The notes: generated by a model not told the origin, from the letters alone. Shown: positions 31,054-41,330, counted from the stretch's first letter. The stretch is 64,000 nucleotides of DNA from Symbiodinium natans (GCA_905221605.1 CAJNDS010002092.1:517108-581107); one strand, 5' to 3'. Program-made: numbers and translations.

Positions 31054-31885
31054 GAGCAGATGAGGCGCTTTTGCCAGTGGCCTAAGCGCTTCCTGATCGA
31101 GGCCCCAGTTGAAAGTTTAGGGTTTAGGGTCCGGTTCAAAAGTTAGGGGTTGAGGGAGGGCTTCGGGGGGAGGGGTGGGGAACTTGCCTCAACCATTTGA
31201 TGGGTGTTTGCACCCCGGTGTAAACGGCTTGGGAGTTGTAGAAGTTTGTGGACCCAGGGCGGGAGGCATGGAGGTCCCTCCCCTCCTGCTCTCTCTCTCT
31301 CTCTCGCTCTCTCTTTCCTTCCTCTCCCTCTTGGTTGCTCTTTCTGCTCTTTCATCTTCAGAGCGCCACACCTCCGATGGTTAGGGTTCAATGGCTCCGG
31401 CTCTGGTCCAGTGGTGACTCTGCGACTGAGCTGCGGGTACTGCCACTGCAAACCAGAACAGCAAGAGACGGGGGCGTGGGTTTCAGGGGTTTTGGGTTTA
31501 CTTGTGGAGGCTCGTGGGTATTTCAAAGTAGGGTCAAAAGTTATGCTTGATTTTACCTTGTATCCCTACGGCCCTACTTACCAAGCAGGTTTTCTTGCTC
31601 CACGATGATAGGACATGCGGCCAGTGCTGGTGCATTGCCACAGCTTGTAGCAGGACCCATTTTGAACAGCTGCTATATCCTAAACCCCAAAGCCTGGCAA
31701 GGCCCCGGCGTTCCCCTCTGAAGATTTCCGAAGAAGGGATATGCAAGGGGTACCCTAGCGGGGTATACGGAAACAGCCAATGCTCCTTTGCCAGGCTCCT
31801 CGGATCAATGCCCCAGGCATCCGTGAGGGTTTTGGGGTGTAGGGCAGAAGCTCTTGAATCCGAGAAGGAAACTTCCAAACTCTGA
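31054..31885 (+). CDS. Cys-rich three-exon chain with a GC-AG family A intron
   Basis: Exon 31054-31114 reads EQMRRFCQWPKRFLIEAPVE and ends A|GTTTAG. Exon 31412-31509 (after GTCCAG) completes ATG and reads VTLRLSCGYCHCKPEQQETG then AWVSGVLGLLVE. A 76-bp family A element (31510-31585) with GC...AG ends follows. Then QVFLLHDDRTCGQCWCIATA continues in phase 0, open to a TGA at 31885. The paired CGYCHC and CGQCWC motifs suggest a metal-binding or disulphide-rich module. The part after about 31680 passes CCTAAACCCC and may not be exonic. Confidence 0.55.
31510..31585 (+). mobile_element. Family A introner, short copy with GC donor
   Basis: The left end is TGGAG|GCTCGTGGGTATTTC and the right end is CCCTACTTACCAAG. 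It is only 76 bp and the donor is GC. Non-GT donors are known in dinoflagellates. Confidence 0.6.
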
Positions 31886-31935
31886 GCCCTGAACCCAACC
31901 CAAACCCCAAACCCTAAACCCTAAACAGCTTCCAG

Positions 31936-31985
31936 GCCAAGAGGGGTCTGGGGCTTTTGAAGTTCAACCGGAACCCGAAACTGCG
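31936..31985 (+). CDS. Candidate exon AKRGLGLLKFNRNPKLR
   Basis: It lies between CTTCCAG and CTGCG|GTTTAGGG. Short, basic. Flanked by CCCTAAA and TTTAGGG. Confidence 0.45.
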
Positions 31986-32329
31986 GTTTAGGGTTTAGGG
32001 TTTAGGGTTAGGGTTTAGGGTTTAGGGTTTAGGGTTTAGGGCCTAGGTATTCAGGTCTCCTGCGTATGATGCACCTCCCTAAGCCCCTTAAACCCGACAC
32101 CTGCAACCTTTCCGGTTACAAAAAGACTGGCAGCATGGGGGCTGTCTTATGGGGGTTTAGGGTTTAGGGTTTAGGGTTTAGGGTTTAGGGTTTAGGGTTT
32201 AGGGTTTAGGGTTTAGGGTTTAGGGTTTGAGGTACGGGTTCGGGGTACTGCGCAGTGGCACTGGAGCTGAGAGAGGTGGAGCGGTAGGCCTACAAACTGT
32301 TCCGGCCAGCGCTTGTGGCCTTGCATACA

Positions 32330-32690
32330 CGTCAGGGTCGCTGTACATTCCAATACACTTTCATTGTCTTATGCGATGTTGCGCTACCGCTCTGTTGCGC
32401 TACCGCGCTGTTATGCTGTGTTGCGTTATGTCAGGTTCTGATATTCCATGTCAATGTTCATGTTCATGTTTTTTGGGTTACGTCTGTGTCTATACTATGT
32501 CATGGTATTGAAGCATGTCATGTTTGGTTACGCTGTGTTTTGTTTTGCGGCATTCTGCTATGTGTTGTCATGCTATGTATCGTATGTTATGCTGTGTTTC
32601 TTACGTCGTTGTACGTTTTGTTATGTTTTGTTCTGTTCTGTTGTGTTGTGCTATGCAATTTTCTGCCAAATCTTGTGTTGTTCATGTCAG
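32330..32690. other. T/G-rich low-complexity block upstream of a gene
   Basis: It is rich in ATGTT, GTTATGCTGTG and TGTTTTG words on the + strand, unlike the rest of the window. It precedes the secreted-protein candidate and may be its 5' region or promoter area; no motif is recognised. Confidence 0.4.
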
Positions 32691-32795
32691 AAAAGCACCT
32701 TCCTCCGTCGGGCTTGCAGGGCTCGGACCCATGCGAATGAAGCTCCGCAGCAGTGCAGGTTCAGCTGTAGCATTCCGGGAGTCGTGGGGCGAATC

Positions 32796-33296
32796 ATGTG
32801 GTGGAAGCTGGCTCTAGTTGCTTCGGCGCTGCCGGCCACCCTTCTCCAAGGCTGCTTCAGTTGCGACGAGAAGGCCCTCGCAGATTGCCTGGGAGCCACG
32901 AGCCTTTCGTGCGTGCAAATCCAGGCCAGGAATGACTGCATCAGCCGATACCTCTGCTGCTTGGTAGCCCAGTGGTGCCCCTTTCCCTTTTTTTGGTTCA
33001 AGGTCCCCTTATCTGACTGGCTCAAAACCCAACTTTTCAACTTTTGGGCTTCTTATAAGGTAGTTTATTCTGAAAGTTTCAACTTTTATTTCCTTTGGTT
33101 TTGGGCCAGGAAGTTATAACAGTGACCACAACCCCAAAACACAGGGTGCCCTGATGATAGTATGGTTATGGGGAACCAAGGCTGTGACGTCGAAACGACC
33201 AAACACGGAGTGACCATGCCCTACAGGGACTACGCGCAGCAGCAGGTGAACGAGTACCTGTTTCGGTGCAACGACTTGCACAACAAGTGCAACTAA
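32796..33296 (+). CDS. Candidate secreted cysteine-rich protein, two exons
   Basis: Exon 1 starts at ATG 32796 with MWWKLALVASALPATLLQG, a typical signal peptide (charged start, hydrophobic core, small residues before the cut), then CFSCDEKALADCLGATSLSC and further Cys to YLCC. A donor GTAGCC follows codon TTG (32963), or a GC donor at 32959. Exon 2 lies within 33145-33296 and reads NQGCDVETTKHGVTMPYRDY, ending FRCNDLHNKCN and TAA. The exact acceptor is unclear. Cys spacing suggests disulphides outside the cell or in the secretory path. The family is unrecognised. Confidence 0.55.
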
Positions 33297-33329
33297 TTCG
33301 GGACCACACAACATACACTTGGGAGTTGA

Positions 33330-33425
33330 CTCGAACATAAGGGACCCCAAATGTAGACTCCATAGCCTCCGAAATAGTAGGATTCCCCCTATATCAAGGA
33401 TCATCGTAAGGTACCCCTCAATATC
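33330..33425. mobile_element. Family C repeat, inverted copy
   Basis: It reads on the - strand as the family C order; here GGGACCCC, AATAGTAGGATT and GGTACCCCTCAATATCGT appear in reverse. Confidence 0.55.
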
Positions 33426-33708
33426 GTCAACCCCCCCGAATCTGATGATGCTGATGCTGGCCAGCTCGCGCCGGCTGTCCTTGCTTCTGGGACAGCAGTT
33501 TCAAGTTTCACGGTTGCCGCTGTCTCACTTGGCACTTGGCACACAAATCAGTGAGCGAGGCAAAAAAAACGGCAGCCTTGCGCTGCTTATGTGCGTTGGT
33601 CTTGATCAAGCCCTAAACCCTAAACCCGAAATCCTAAACCCTAAGCCCGAAACCCTAAACCCGAAACCCTAAACCCTAAACCCTAAGCCCTAAACTCTAA
33701 ATCGCCAG

Positions 33709-33790
33709 GCCTCGCGCTGGGCTTTGGGCTCCTGGGCCCATGCGGCTACCGCGTGGCAGAGCTGGCAAAGCGGGCACAAGGCCCAGGGCT
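33709..33790 (+). CDS. Candidate exon LALGFGLLGPCGYRVAELAK
   Basis: It follows ATCGCCAG and has 28 codons of hydrophobic then mixed composition. CCCTAAA arrays lie on both sides, so its downstream border breaks the usual orientation rule. Confidence 0.45.
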
Positions 33791-33792
33791 CC

Positions 33793-33940
33793 CTAAAACC
33801 CTAAACCCTAAACCCTAAACCCTAAACCCTAAACCCTAAACCCTAAACCCTAAACCCTAAACCCTAAACCCTAAACCCTAAACCCTAAACCCTAAACCCT
33901 AAACCCTAAGCCCTAAGCCCTAAGCCCTGAACCCTAAACC
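33793..33940. repeat. CCCTAAA array
   Basis: About 20 units ending in CCCTAAG variants. Confidence 0.9.
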
Positions 33941-33956
33941 TTCCCTGTCCTACATT

Positions 33957-33993
33957 ATTTATATATATATATATGTATGTATGTATATGGTAA

Positions 33994-34036
<43 letters not shown>
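33957..34036. repeat. AT dinucleotide microsatellite
   Basis: (AT)n and TATG stretches; the TYIY-type ORFs across it are artefacts. Just downstream (34096-34230) a ~33-bp unit, GGTCAATCGGCACC-GTGTTG-TCAA, repeats four to five times. Confidence 0.85.
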
Positions 34037-34043
<7 letters not shown>

Positions 34044-34779
34044 CTTTTTTGTTTTTTCAAATTCGTTTGTTTATTAAACCCCTATTGGAGTGTCGGTCAA
34101 TCGATGACAGGTGTTGTTCAAGGCTCCGGTCAATCGGCACCAGTGTTGCTCAACTTTCGGTCAGTCGGCACCAGTGTTGCTCAAATGTCGGTCAATCGGC
34201 ACCGGTGTTGTTCAAATTTGGGTCCATCGGTTCTGGGTCTGATGTTGTGCATGTTGCACATATAAAAAATGACGTGGAACTATAACTTTCTGAATGTTCT
34301 GGGATTCTCGGGGTGGATGGGTGGGTGGGTGGGTATTTTCCTGATACACGAGTGCAACTGCCGGCCTCGTGAATGCTTGGACTTGAGATGCTGAACCCTA
34401 AACACTAAACCCTAAACCCTAAACCCTAAGCCCTAAGCCCTAAGCCCTAAGCCCTAAGCCCTAAACCCTAAACCCTAAACCCTACACCGTAACAACCTAA
34501 ACCCTCAACCCAACCTGGAGATGTATTTCTGGGCTCCTAAAAAGGAATACTGCAGGTCTTGCGTATTATCCGTAGTTGTACAAGAGATATTGGCGCATCT
34601 CGGGTTTTAGGGTTGGGGGGGGGGGGGGGGGGGGGGTTTAAGGCGTATGGAAACGAGAGCTTAAAACACTTAACTCTGGAGTCAGCGTTTTGGTAGTTCT
34701 TAGTGTTTGGTAGTTCTGGGGTTGTTCAACCCCCCTCTGAAGTGAACCAGCTCGATTTCCGTCTCAGCCCCATTTTTTG

Positions 34780-35006
34780 AAGCCTAAACCCTAAACCCTT
34801 AAACCCTTAAACCCTCAACCCTGAACCCTGAACCCTGAACCCTGAACCCTGAACCCTCAACCCTGAACCCTGAACCCTCAACCCTGAACCCTGAACCCTG
34901 AACCCTCAACCCCCTGAACCCTGAACCCTGAACCCTGAACCCTGAACCCTGAACCCCTGAACCCGAAACCCTAAACCCTAAACTCTAAACCCTAAACCCT
35001 AAACCG
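34780..35006. repeat. CCCTGAA variant array
   Basis: More than twenty tandem CCCTGAA units with CCCTCAA, flanked by CCCTAAA. Confidence 0.9.
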
Positions 35007-35031
35007 TAAGCACCACAAACCACGCCTCCAG

Positions 35032-35102
35032 GCAGCTACGACTTTGACATCGTGGACCTGGTGTCGCTCCTCGAGCGGGCCATGAAGTACCTCGGTGTTT
35101 GA
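35032..35102 (+). CDS. Candidate exon SYDFDIVDLVSLLERAMKYL
   Basis: It follows GCCTCCAG and reads SYDFDIVDLVSLLERAMKYL then GV and TGA. A donor-like GTGTTT (35095) would end it earlier. The amphipathic helix pattern is strong. It is either a terminal exon or internal. Confidence 0.5.
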
Positions 35103-35199
35103 AAGGTATAAAAGTTAAAGGGGGCTTAGGGTTTAGGGTTTAGGGTGTGGGGTTCAGGGTTTGGGGTCTGGGGTTTCGGGTTTTGCTCCTGAAGTCCTG

Positions 35200-35305
35200 T
35201 GCAGTGATTGGTTCAGGGCCGGTGTCGATGACCGGTGCAGAAATTGGGGAGAATGGCCGACCTCAGCGAAGATGCCCCCAGAACAACCGTAAGCTCTTTG
35301 GTTGG
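35200..35305 (+). CDS. Start-exon copy 1 (MADLSEDAP)
   Basis: GGCCGGTGTCGATGACCGG ends in TGCAG|, then exon 35241-35288 with ATG at 35252 reading MADLSEDAPRTT and a consensus donor GTAAGC. It is repeated at 38357-38445 with about 85-90% identity by eye. Confidence 0.5.
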
Positions 35306-35334
35306 TTCAGGGTTTAGGGTTGAGGGCTACAGCA

Positions 35335-35578
35335 ACCCCTCTCCCTCCCCCCTCCCTCCCTCCCCCCTCCCCCCTCCCCCTCCCTCCCCCCTCCCCCCCA
35401 TCCCTCCCCCCTCCCTCCCCCTCCCTCCCCCCCCCCCTCCCTCCCCCGTCCCTCCCCCCTCCCTCCCCCCTCCCTCCCCCCCCTCCCCCCCCCTCCCCCC
35501 CTCCTCCCCTCCCTCCCCCTCCCCCCCCCCCCTCCCTCCCCTCCCTCCCTCCCCCTCCCCTCCCCCTCCCCCCTTCCC
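35335..35578. repeat. C/T-only polypyrimidine tract (CCCTCC)n
   Basis: About 240 bases of C and T without purines except isolated ones. Open in all frames on both strands, giving Pro-rich or Gly-rich phantom ORFs. Confidence 0.9.
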
Positions 35579-35844
35579 GTGAGAGCTTGGGGCTGTTTAT
35601 GGCTGTCTCGGGTTTATGTATGTCTAGGGTTGACGGCGAAGGGTGTTTAGGGTTCAATTGGGGTGCTTCGGGGCCTAGCATGCTTTGGCGGTTAAGTTTG
35701 GGTACTCCCACAATTTCCCTGTAGCGGTCATGTTCTCTCAGGACTTCTTAGGGCTTAGGGTAGGGAAAGTACAAGAATGGTTTGGGCGAACTGTTTTTGA
35801 GGTGGAGGGAAGGGCGTATCCAAGGTTTAGGGCTATAGGGATTT

Positions 35845-36030
35845 GAACCCTAAACCCTAAACCCTAAACCCTACACCCTAAACCCTAAACCCTAAACCCT
35901 AAACCCTAAACCCTAAACCCTAAACCCTAAACCCTAAACCCTAAACCCTAAACCCTAAACCCTAAACCCCTAAACCCCTAAACCCTATACCCTATACCCT
36001 ATACCCTAAACCCTAAACCCGAAACCCTAA
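35845..36030. repeat. CCCTAAA array
   Basis: About 26 units, upstream of the chain at 36102. Confidence 0.9.
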
Positions 36031-36101
36031 ACGCAAGGTCGTCTACAGTGTTGGTTGTGAGCACTGCGTAGCAGAGGAGTGCACAGCTTCGTCGCACAGA
36101 A

Positions 36102-36500
36102 ATGGATGTGCGCTGCCGGCACGAGGTTGCAAAGTACCACGTAAGGGCCCCCCCCCCCCCCCCATCTAAGGGGCCGCCTCGCCGTGAGGGTTTATCGTTT
36201 AGGATTTAGGGTTTAGGGTTTAGGGCCTTGGGTTTCGCATCTCCTGTGGTTCGTGGCAAGTTTCGGGTTCAGGGTCAACCCCGGACTCTTTCTCGAGGCA
36301 GCCGCCAATGCCAGAGCCCCCATTCCCTCAGGGGGAGGACGAGGCAGGGCCCATGTACCTTAAAGATTGGCTGGTTCTTAGGGAATGAGGGAATTCGGGC
36401 CGTACAGAATCCCTCAAACTGTATATAGAGCCCTCATTCCCTCATTCCCTACTAAGAAGCAGGGAGAAGAAAAGGAGGGAAGTATACAAACAGGCCAAAG
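36102..36500 (+). CDS. Three-exon chain MDVRCRHEVAKYH with a family B intron
   Basis: ATG 36102 to 36140 reads MDVRCRHEVAKYH and meets a consensus GTAAGG. Exon 36302-36373 (after CGAGGCAG) reads PPMPEPPFPQGEDEAGPMYL then KDWL. The 89-bp family B element 36374-36462 follows, then exon 36463-36500 GEEKEGSIQTGQ, ending AG|GTACCT. All phases match. An upstream Cys-rich frame from 36038 is an alternative for the first exon. The family is unrecognised. Confidence 0.55.
36374..36462 (+). mobile_element. Introner-like family B copy
   Basis: It begins GTTCTTAGGGAATGAGGGAA and ends CTCATTCCCTACTAAGAAGC then AG. Same inverted ends as 2594-2690. Confidence 0.75.
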
Positions 36501-37264
36501 GTACCTACTTCCCTTTTTTCGAAGGGTTTAGGGTTTAGGGTTTAGGGTTTAGGGTTCTTTGGGTTACTCTACGTTGCTTACGTAAGGCTCGTAGGGCTTC
36601 GTGAGTCGGCGGAGCAACCCTGTCTGGAAGCCATCCCACGTCACTCCTCGGCTTTGTCTGGGGTTTAGGGTTTAGGGTTTAGGGTTTAGGGTTTAGGGTT
36701 TAGGGTGTAGGGTTTAGGGTTTAGGGTTTGGGGTTCCGGTTCTTTCAGTTCCTTCTCACTTGGCCGTGACTTGCCCGCCGACATAGGCCACAGAGCATTC
36801 TCCTGAGCAGCTCTCCTGCATGGGATGTGCGGGTTGCTGTTAAAGCTGCACTACCTCCCATGGCCTTTGCTAAGTTGTACGGTCGCTGGGACGTTTCGGG
36901 TGGCAGGGCTTCTGAAGGGCACTATTTCGCCTACAGCCGTCTCCTGGAATTCCGGGTGGTTTGCTAGTTTTGCACGCAGGTTTTTTTTTTTTTGTGCGAA
37001 GCTGGTGGTTCAGTAGGACTTGTACACATCTCTAGGCCCTGCAATTAGAGGGCTTTCAGATTCATAGGGCTTGGAGGCGGAAAGGGTCCAATAGAGTTCG
37101 GGCTTCTCACCGAAAGCCCCTGAAATCTAAGCTTCAAATCCTACGACCCTCATCCCTCAAAACCTCAGGCCTTCATCCCTCAAGACATCTTAAAACCCTA
37201 GAGCCCCTCACCCCCCAGATTCCGCAAAGTCATCAAAAACCTGTCTGTGCCCACCCAAACTCCC

Positions 37265-37395
37265 CCAAACGAAAAACCCGAAACCCGAAACCCTAAACCC
37301 CAAACCCTAAACCCTAAACCCCAAACCCTAAACCCTAAACCCTAAACCCTAAACCCTAAACCCTAAACCCTAAACCCTAAACCCTAAACCCTAAC
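37265..37395. repeat. CCCTAAA array
   Basis: Upstream of exon 37439. Confidence 0.9.
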
Positions 37396-37438
37396 CTCCC
37401 CCAAATGAAACACCTGCCCTAAATCCCGTTCCTCACAG

Positions 37439-37504
37439 GCCGAGTTGCCTCCAATGCCGGCACCCGGAGCCCCTCGTGCTGCCCTATGTGGCTATCGTCA
37501 TTGG
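37439..37504 (+). CDS. Candidate exon AELPPMPAPGAPRAALCGYR
   Basis: It lies between CCTCACAG and TTGG|GTTTAGGG. A second frame (CLQCRHPEPLVLPYVAIVIG) is also open, so the frame is undecided. Confidence 0.45.
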
Positions 37505-38083
37505 GTTTAGGGTTTAGGGTTTAGGGTTTAGGGTTCAGGGTTCAGGGTTAGGTTTTAGGGTTTAGGGTTTAGGGTTTTACGATATTAGGGTACCTTATTG
37601 GGGTTCTTAGTTATAAGTGAATCCTACTATTTGTGGGTCTGTTTTAGGGCCACCTATTTTCGTAATCCGCCATATTAGGCATCATATTCGTATGAATCAT
37701 CGTACTTGTCAGTAGTAGTATGAATGGTACTAGCATTAATACAAATAGTAGTATTCATGAGTGTTAATCTTCATATGAGTAGTTTAGGGTTTAGGGTTTA
37801 GGGTTTAGGGGTTAGGGGTTTAGGGGTTTAGGGTTTAGGGTTTAGGGGTTTAGGGTCAGGTGTCCACGGCCCTACCCTCATGTCCGAGGCCTTCAAGGCA
37901 GAGACCGGGACCCCCCAAAATCAAAGCACCTTTGGGGGTTGGGTCCTGAAGTCCGAGCCCGTTGAAGCCCTGGAATTTTACATGTTACCCTAAACCCTAA
38001 ACCCTAAACCCTAAACCCTAAACCCTAAACCCTAAACCCTAAACCCTAAACCCTAAACCCTAAACCCTAAACCCTAAACCCTG

Positions 38084-38180
38084 AACTTGCTCAAGACATC
38101 AAGCAGCCTGCCGGCTGCAAAGCCAAGGAGCCTTACCTGTCGCTTGCAGAGCGCACGGAGGCCCTCCAAGGCTGGAACAG
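38084..38180 (+). CDS. Candidate exon ELAQDIKQPAGCKAKEPYLS
   Basis: The frame begins at the last CCCTGAA unit and runs ELAQDIKQPAGCKAKEPYLS then LAERTEALQGWN to a good donor CAG|GTTAAGGG. Acceptor choices are CTCAAG, ATCAAG or CAG within the first 24 bases. Strong composition. Confidence 0.5.
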
Positions 38181-38356
38181 GTTAAGGGTTTAGGGTTTGG
38201 GGTTTAGGGTTTAGGGTTTGGGGTTTAGGGTATAGGGTTTAGGGTTTAGGGTTAGGGTTTAGGGTTCGGGGTTTAGGGTTTGGGGTTTAGGGTTTAGGGT
38301 TGAGGGCTCAGGAGGGCTTTGTTCTTGCACTCTAGAAATCCTGCGTCCGATTTGCT

Positions 38357-38445
38357 CAAGGCCGGTGTCGATGACGGGTGCAGAAGTTAGGGAGAATGGC
38401 CGACAGAGCGAAGATGCCCCCGAAGCAGCCGTAAGCTCTTTGGTT
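38357..38445 (+). pseudogene. Start-exon copy 2, one base shorter
   Basis: Same layout as 35200-35305: GCCGGTGTCGATGACGGGTG, CAG|, exon 38384-38430, GTAAGCTCTTTGG. Relative to copy 1, one base is missing after ATGGCCGAC, so the ATG frame changes while the SEDAP frame persists only out of phase. A matching segment GCTTGGGGCTGTTTACGGCT near 38601 also pairs with 35585. Confidence 0.5.
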
Positions 38446-38664
38446 TAGGGTTTAGGGTTTAGGGTTTAGGGTTTAAGGTTTACGGTTTACGGTTTAGGGT
38501 TCAGGGCAAAACTCCCCCTCCCGGCTGAGGGCTGCTTAGGGTTCAGCATTTGGGGGGTGAGGGCTGTTTGCAGCTGTTTTGGGTTTGGAGTTTCCTGAGG
38601 GCTTGGGGCTGTTTACGGCTGTCGATTATGGGTTTCCTTGTGCTACCCCCAAATGTAAGGAAGC

Positions 38665-38692
38665 CCCCCCCCCCCCCCCCCCCCCCCCCCCA
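38665..38692. repeat. Poly-C run (~28-30)
   Basis: A long uninterrupted C tract, upstream of the exon at 38755. Confidence 0.9.
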
Positions 38693-38754
38693 GACACCCA
38701 ACCCCCTCAACTTCCCCCCTAAACCCCCAAAGCCCTCACCCTTCTTTCCTGGAG

Positions 38755-38847
38755 TTGTGCGCAGGCAAGCCCTTGGGTTTGGGCACGTGTCTAAGACTCA
38801 TCGGCTGGGCGCTGGGCATTGAGAAGTGCTTTGGTCTGCAAGATTGA
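38755..38847 (+). CDS. Candidate exon LCAGKPLGLGTCLRLIGWAL
   Basis: It follows CCCTTCTTTCCTGGAG and reads LCAGKPLGLGTCLRLIGWAL then GIEKCFGLQD and TGA; GTAGGC follows at once. Hydrophobic with Cys. A terminal exon or one ending at the donor. Confidence 0.5.
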   Translation: MCAGKPLGLGTCLRLIGWALGIEKCFGLQD

Positions 38848-39334
38848 CTGGGTAGGCCCTTGGTATATTTTTATCTTTTCCCTTGATTGAAGGGGTTTAG
38901 GGTTTAGGGTTATCACATTAGGACTGTGTTTCAGAGGGTTGTAATCTGTAAGGGTTAGCCTAGCTGATGTTTGAAACTTCAGGTGTCAGGGTTGTGCACT
39001 TTTGCGAGGGTGTCGGGTATCACACAGGGTTTAGGGTTTAGGGGAAGCAGACCGCAAATGTCAAAGATTCCACACTCGGGCACGAGAAATACTGTGTGTG
39101 GTGCGGGCTTTGGGGTCAGGATGGTCTAGGGAAATTCCACACCCGAACGCACGCACAGCTTTAGCTATGTATTAATCGGCTTCTCTCACTTCTCTTGCGC
39201 ATTTTCCATAAGGCCTCTCAACCCTCAACTCTAGGCGCTAACCCTCTAGCAATCCACCCTAAACCCTAAACCCTAAACCCTCAATTTTCACAAGCCCTCC
39301 ACCCAGCAGTTTTGTCATGGTGCTTGCCTTCCAG

Positions 39335-39522
39335 GAATATCTCCCTGATCCAGGAACAGGCCATGGGGTGTCGGGTGTTCACTTGCGGTTCTTATGGTTT
39401 CCGAAATTAGGGGTACCCTAATGGGGTCCTTTTGACAAGGGAATCCTACTATTTGGGAGTCTATGTTAGGGGTCCCCAATTTTCATCAACCCGATCAGTT
39501 CCGTCCTTCCATACCTACCAGA
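39335..39522 (+). CDS. Reading frame split by a family C intron
   Basis: Exon 39335-39396 follows GCTTGCCTTCCAG and reads EYLPDPGTGHGVSGVHLRFL, ending TG|GTTTCCG. The 102-bp element 39397-39498 ends GATCAG. The split codon becomes TGT (Cys) and the frame continues SVLPYLPE to a consensus A|GTAAGG. Family unrecognised. Confidence 0.55.
39397..39498 (+). mobile_element. Introner-like family C, best copy
   Basis: GTTTCCGAAATTAGGGGTAC, then AATCCTACTATTTGGG, then GGGGTCCCCAATTTTCATCA, ending GATCAG. The left GAAATTAGGGG and right CCCCAATTTTC are inverted. Confidence 0.65.
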
Positions 39523-39714
39523 GAGTAAGGGTTCAAGTGTCAGGCTAATGGGTTGCGGGGCTTAAGGTTTGAGCCCTAAACCCGAAACCCTAAACCCGAA
39601 ACCCGAAACCCGAAACCCGAAACCCTAAACCCTAAACCTAAACCCTAAGCCCTAAACCTTAACCCTAAACCCTAAACCCCAAACCCTAAACCCCAAACTG
39701 CGGGCCTCAGCAGA

Positions 39715-39792
39715 ATGTCTGAAGCACCCGCCCCAAAGCCCAAGGCTCCCCAGAACCTCCGCCCTGAAGCCCGAGAGCCCCCAACTTACTAG
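39715..39792 (+). CDS. Short ORF MSEAPAPKPKAPQNLRPEAR
   Basis: ATG follows GCCTCAGCAGA. Twenty-five codons, Pro/Ala/Lys-rich, ending PPTY and TAG. Could be a whole tiny exon or chance. Confidence 0.3.
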   Translation: MSEAPAPKPKAPQNLRPEAREPPTY

Positions 39793-40398
39793 CTGAGAGG
39801 AGAACCTTCAACCTTTCAGGGTTTTTAGGGTTTTTAGGGTTTTTTAGGGTTTTAGGGGTTTTTAGGGTTTTTAGGGTTTTTAGGGTGTTTAGGGTTTTTA
39901 GGGTTTTTTGGGTTTAGGGTTTATGGTTACAATCCTACCAGAATTTTGAAAGGTTAACCTTGTTTGGGCCAGGCCCCTCCGCAACTGGGCGAAAGCCCCG
40001 AATCCCTAAAACCCTAAACGCCCGAAGCCCTCAGCCAGAAATCCTAGAGGTCGATATAGGGGCCTACGAAAATAGGGGACCCCTAATACAGACCCCAAAT
40101 AGTAGGATTTCCTTGTTCGAAGCTCGGTGGCCTGGGAATCTGGGCTCAACAAAGCAACCTGCCAAAGTTGATCTAGGGTTTAGGGTTTAGGTTTAGGGTT
40201 TGCGGTTTCCCCAAAGAGCCAAGCCCCAGCGGCCCCCACCTGAACTTTCCTAAGCCCGAAGCCCTAAATCTGGCAGGGTTTAGGGTTTAGGGTTTATAGG
40301 GTTTAGGGTTTTTTCGGGTTCAGGGTTTAGGGTTTAGGGTTTCAAGCGTTGCCCTGAACCCAAGAATCCTCAAACCCAGCCCCTACAGAGCGTTCCAG

Positions 40399-40454
40399 GC
40401 GCGAGCGTTGGAGGAAGCGAAGAAGGTCCTGGAGGCTTTCCCTAAACCCTAAAC
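40399..40454 (+). CDS. Candidate exon ARALEEAKKVLEAFP
   Basis: It follows GTTCCAG. Helical composition, running into CCCTAAA where the frame stops. Here TTTAGGG lies upstream and CCCTAAA downstream, the reverse of the usual order. Confidence 0.4.
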
Positions 40455-41330
40455 CCTAAACCCTAAACCCTAAACCCTAAACCCTAAACCCTAAACCCTA
40501 AACCCTGAACCCTGAACCCTGAACCCTAAACCCTAAACCCCAAACCCTAAGCCCTAAACCCTCAACCGTCCTCAAAATCATGGCGCCCCCCTCCTTTTGG
40601 GTGCCCTAAGTATCAGGGGCCGCCTGATATTTGCGACCGCAAGAGGGGCCACTCACCACATACCCTTCATCAAAGGGGGAAGTGGGCCCAATAGTTCGGG
40701 CAGCACGGTCCTTCTTTCTCTGAAGCACCCCACAAAGGCTCACAGAGGGGCCGTTAGAGAACTGACCCATCTACGGCTTCATCATCAGGTTTTTTCCCCT
40801 TGTTGACATGGGTCTAGAGGCGGTTCCAGGCAAGCTGAAAGACTCTTCACTCCCTCTGCCTCACCAAGCCCGGCGCCATTCTTGCCTCCTTCCCGGGACG
40901 TCGGGGGGAATGGGTGCACGCTGAGAGCCTGAAAGCCCCCCCCAAAACCCGAAGTCTGGTGCCCCTAACACACAGCTCGACATCCCAGAAGCATCTCTAG
41001 GTAGAATTTTGGGGGCATTTTGTGTTTTAACTTATTGAGTTTAAGAGAATCCTACTCAGGAATATGTTTCAGAGGGTTTTCTGGGCCATCCTAGATCTAT
41101 TCACCACCTGCAGCTCGCGTCGCTCTCCCCCCCACCTCTCTCAAGAAACAAGCAACTCTGCGTCGCCTGGCATATTTGGACCTATGACTCCACAGCCAAA
41201 GTCGATCTAAGAGTCCTAAATCCTCAGCCCTAAACCCTAAATCCCTCAAACCCTAAACCCTAAACCCTAAAACCTATACCCAGAACCCACGATCCAACGA
41301 GTTCTTTTGTCCTTACTCCTGGCTCTCGAG

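Noticed and set aside
33957-34285. ORFs with YIYIYIY runs
   Set aside because: Generated by the AT microsatellite.
35235-35724. Pro-rich and Gly-rich ORFs over 100 codons
   Set aside because: They come from the C/T-only tract at 35335-35578; composition, not coding, keeps them open.
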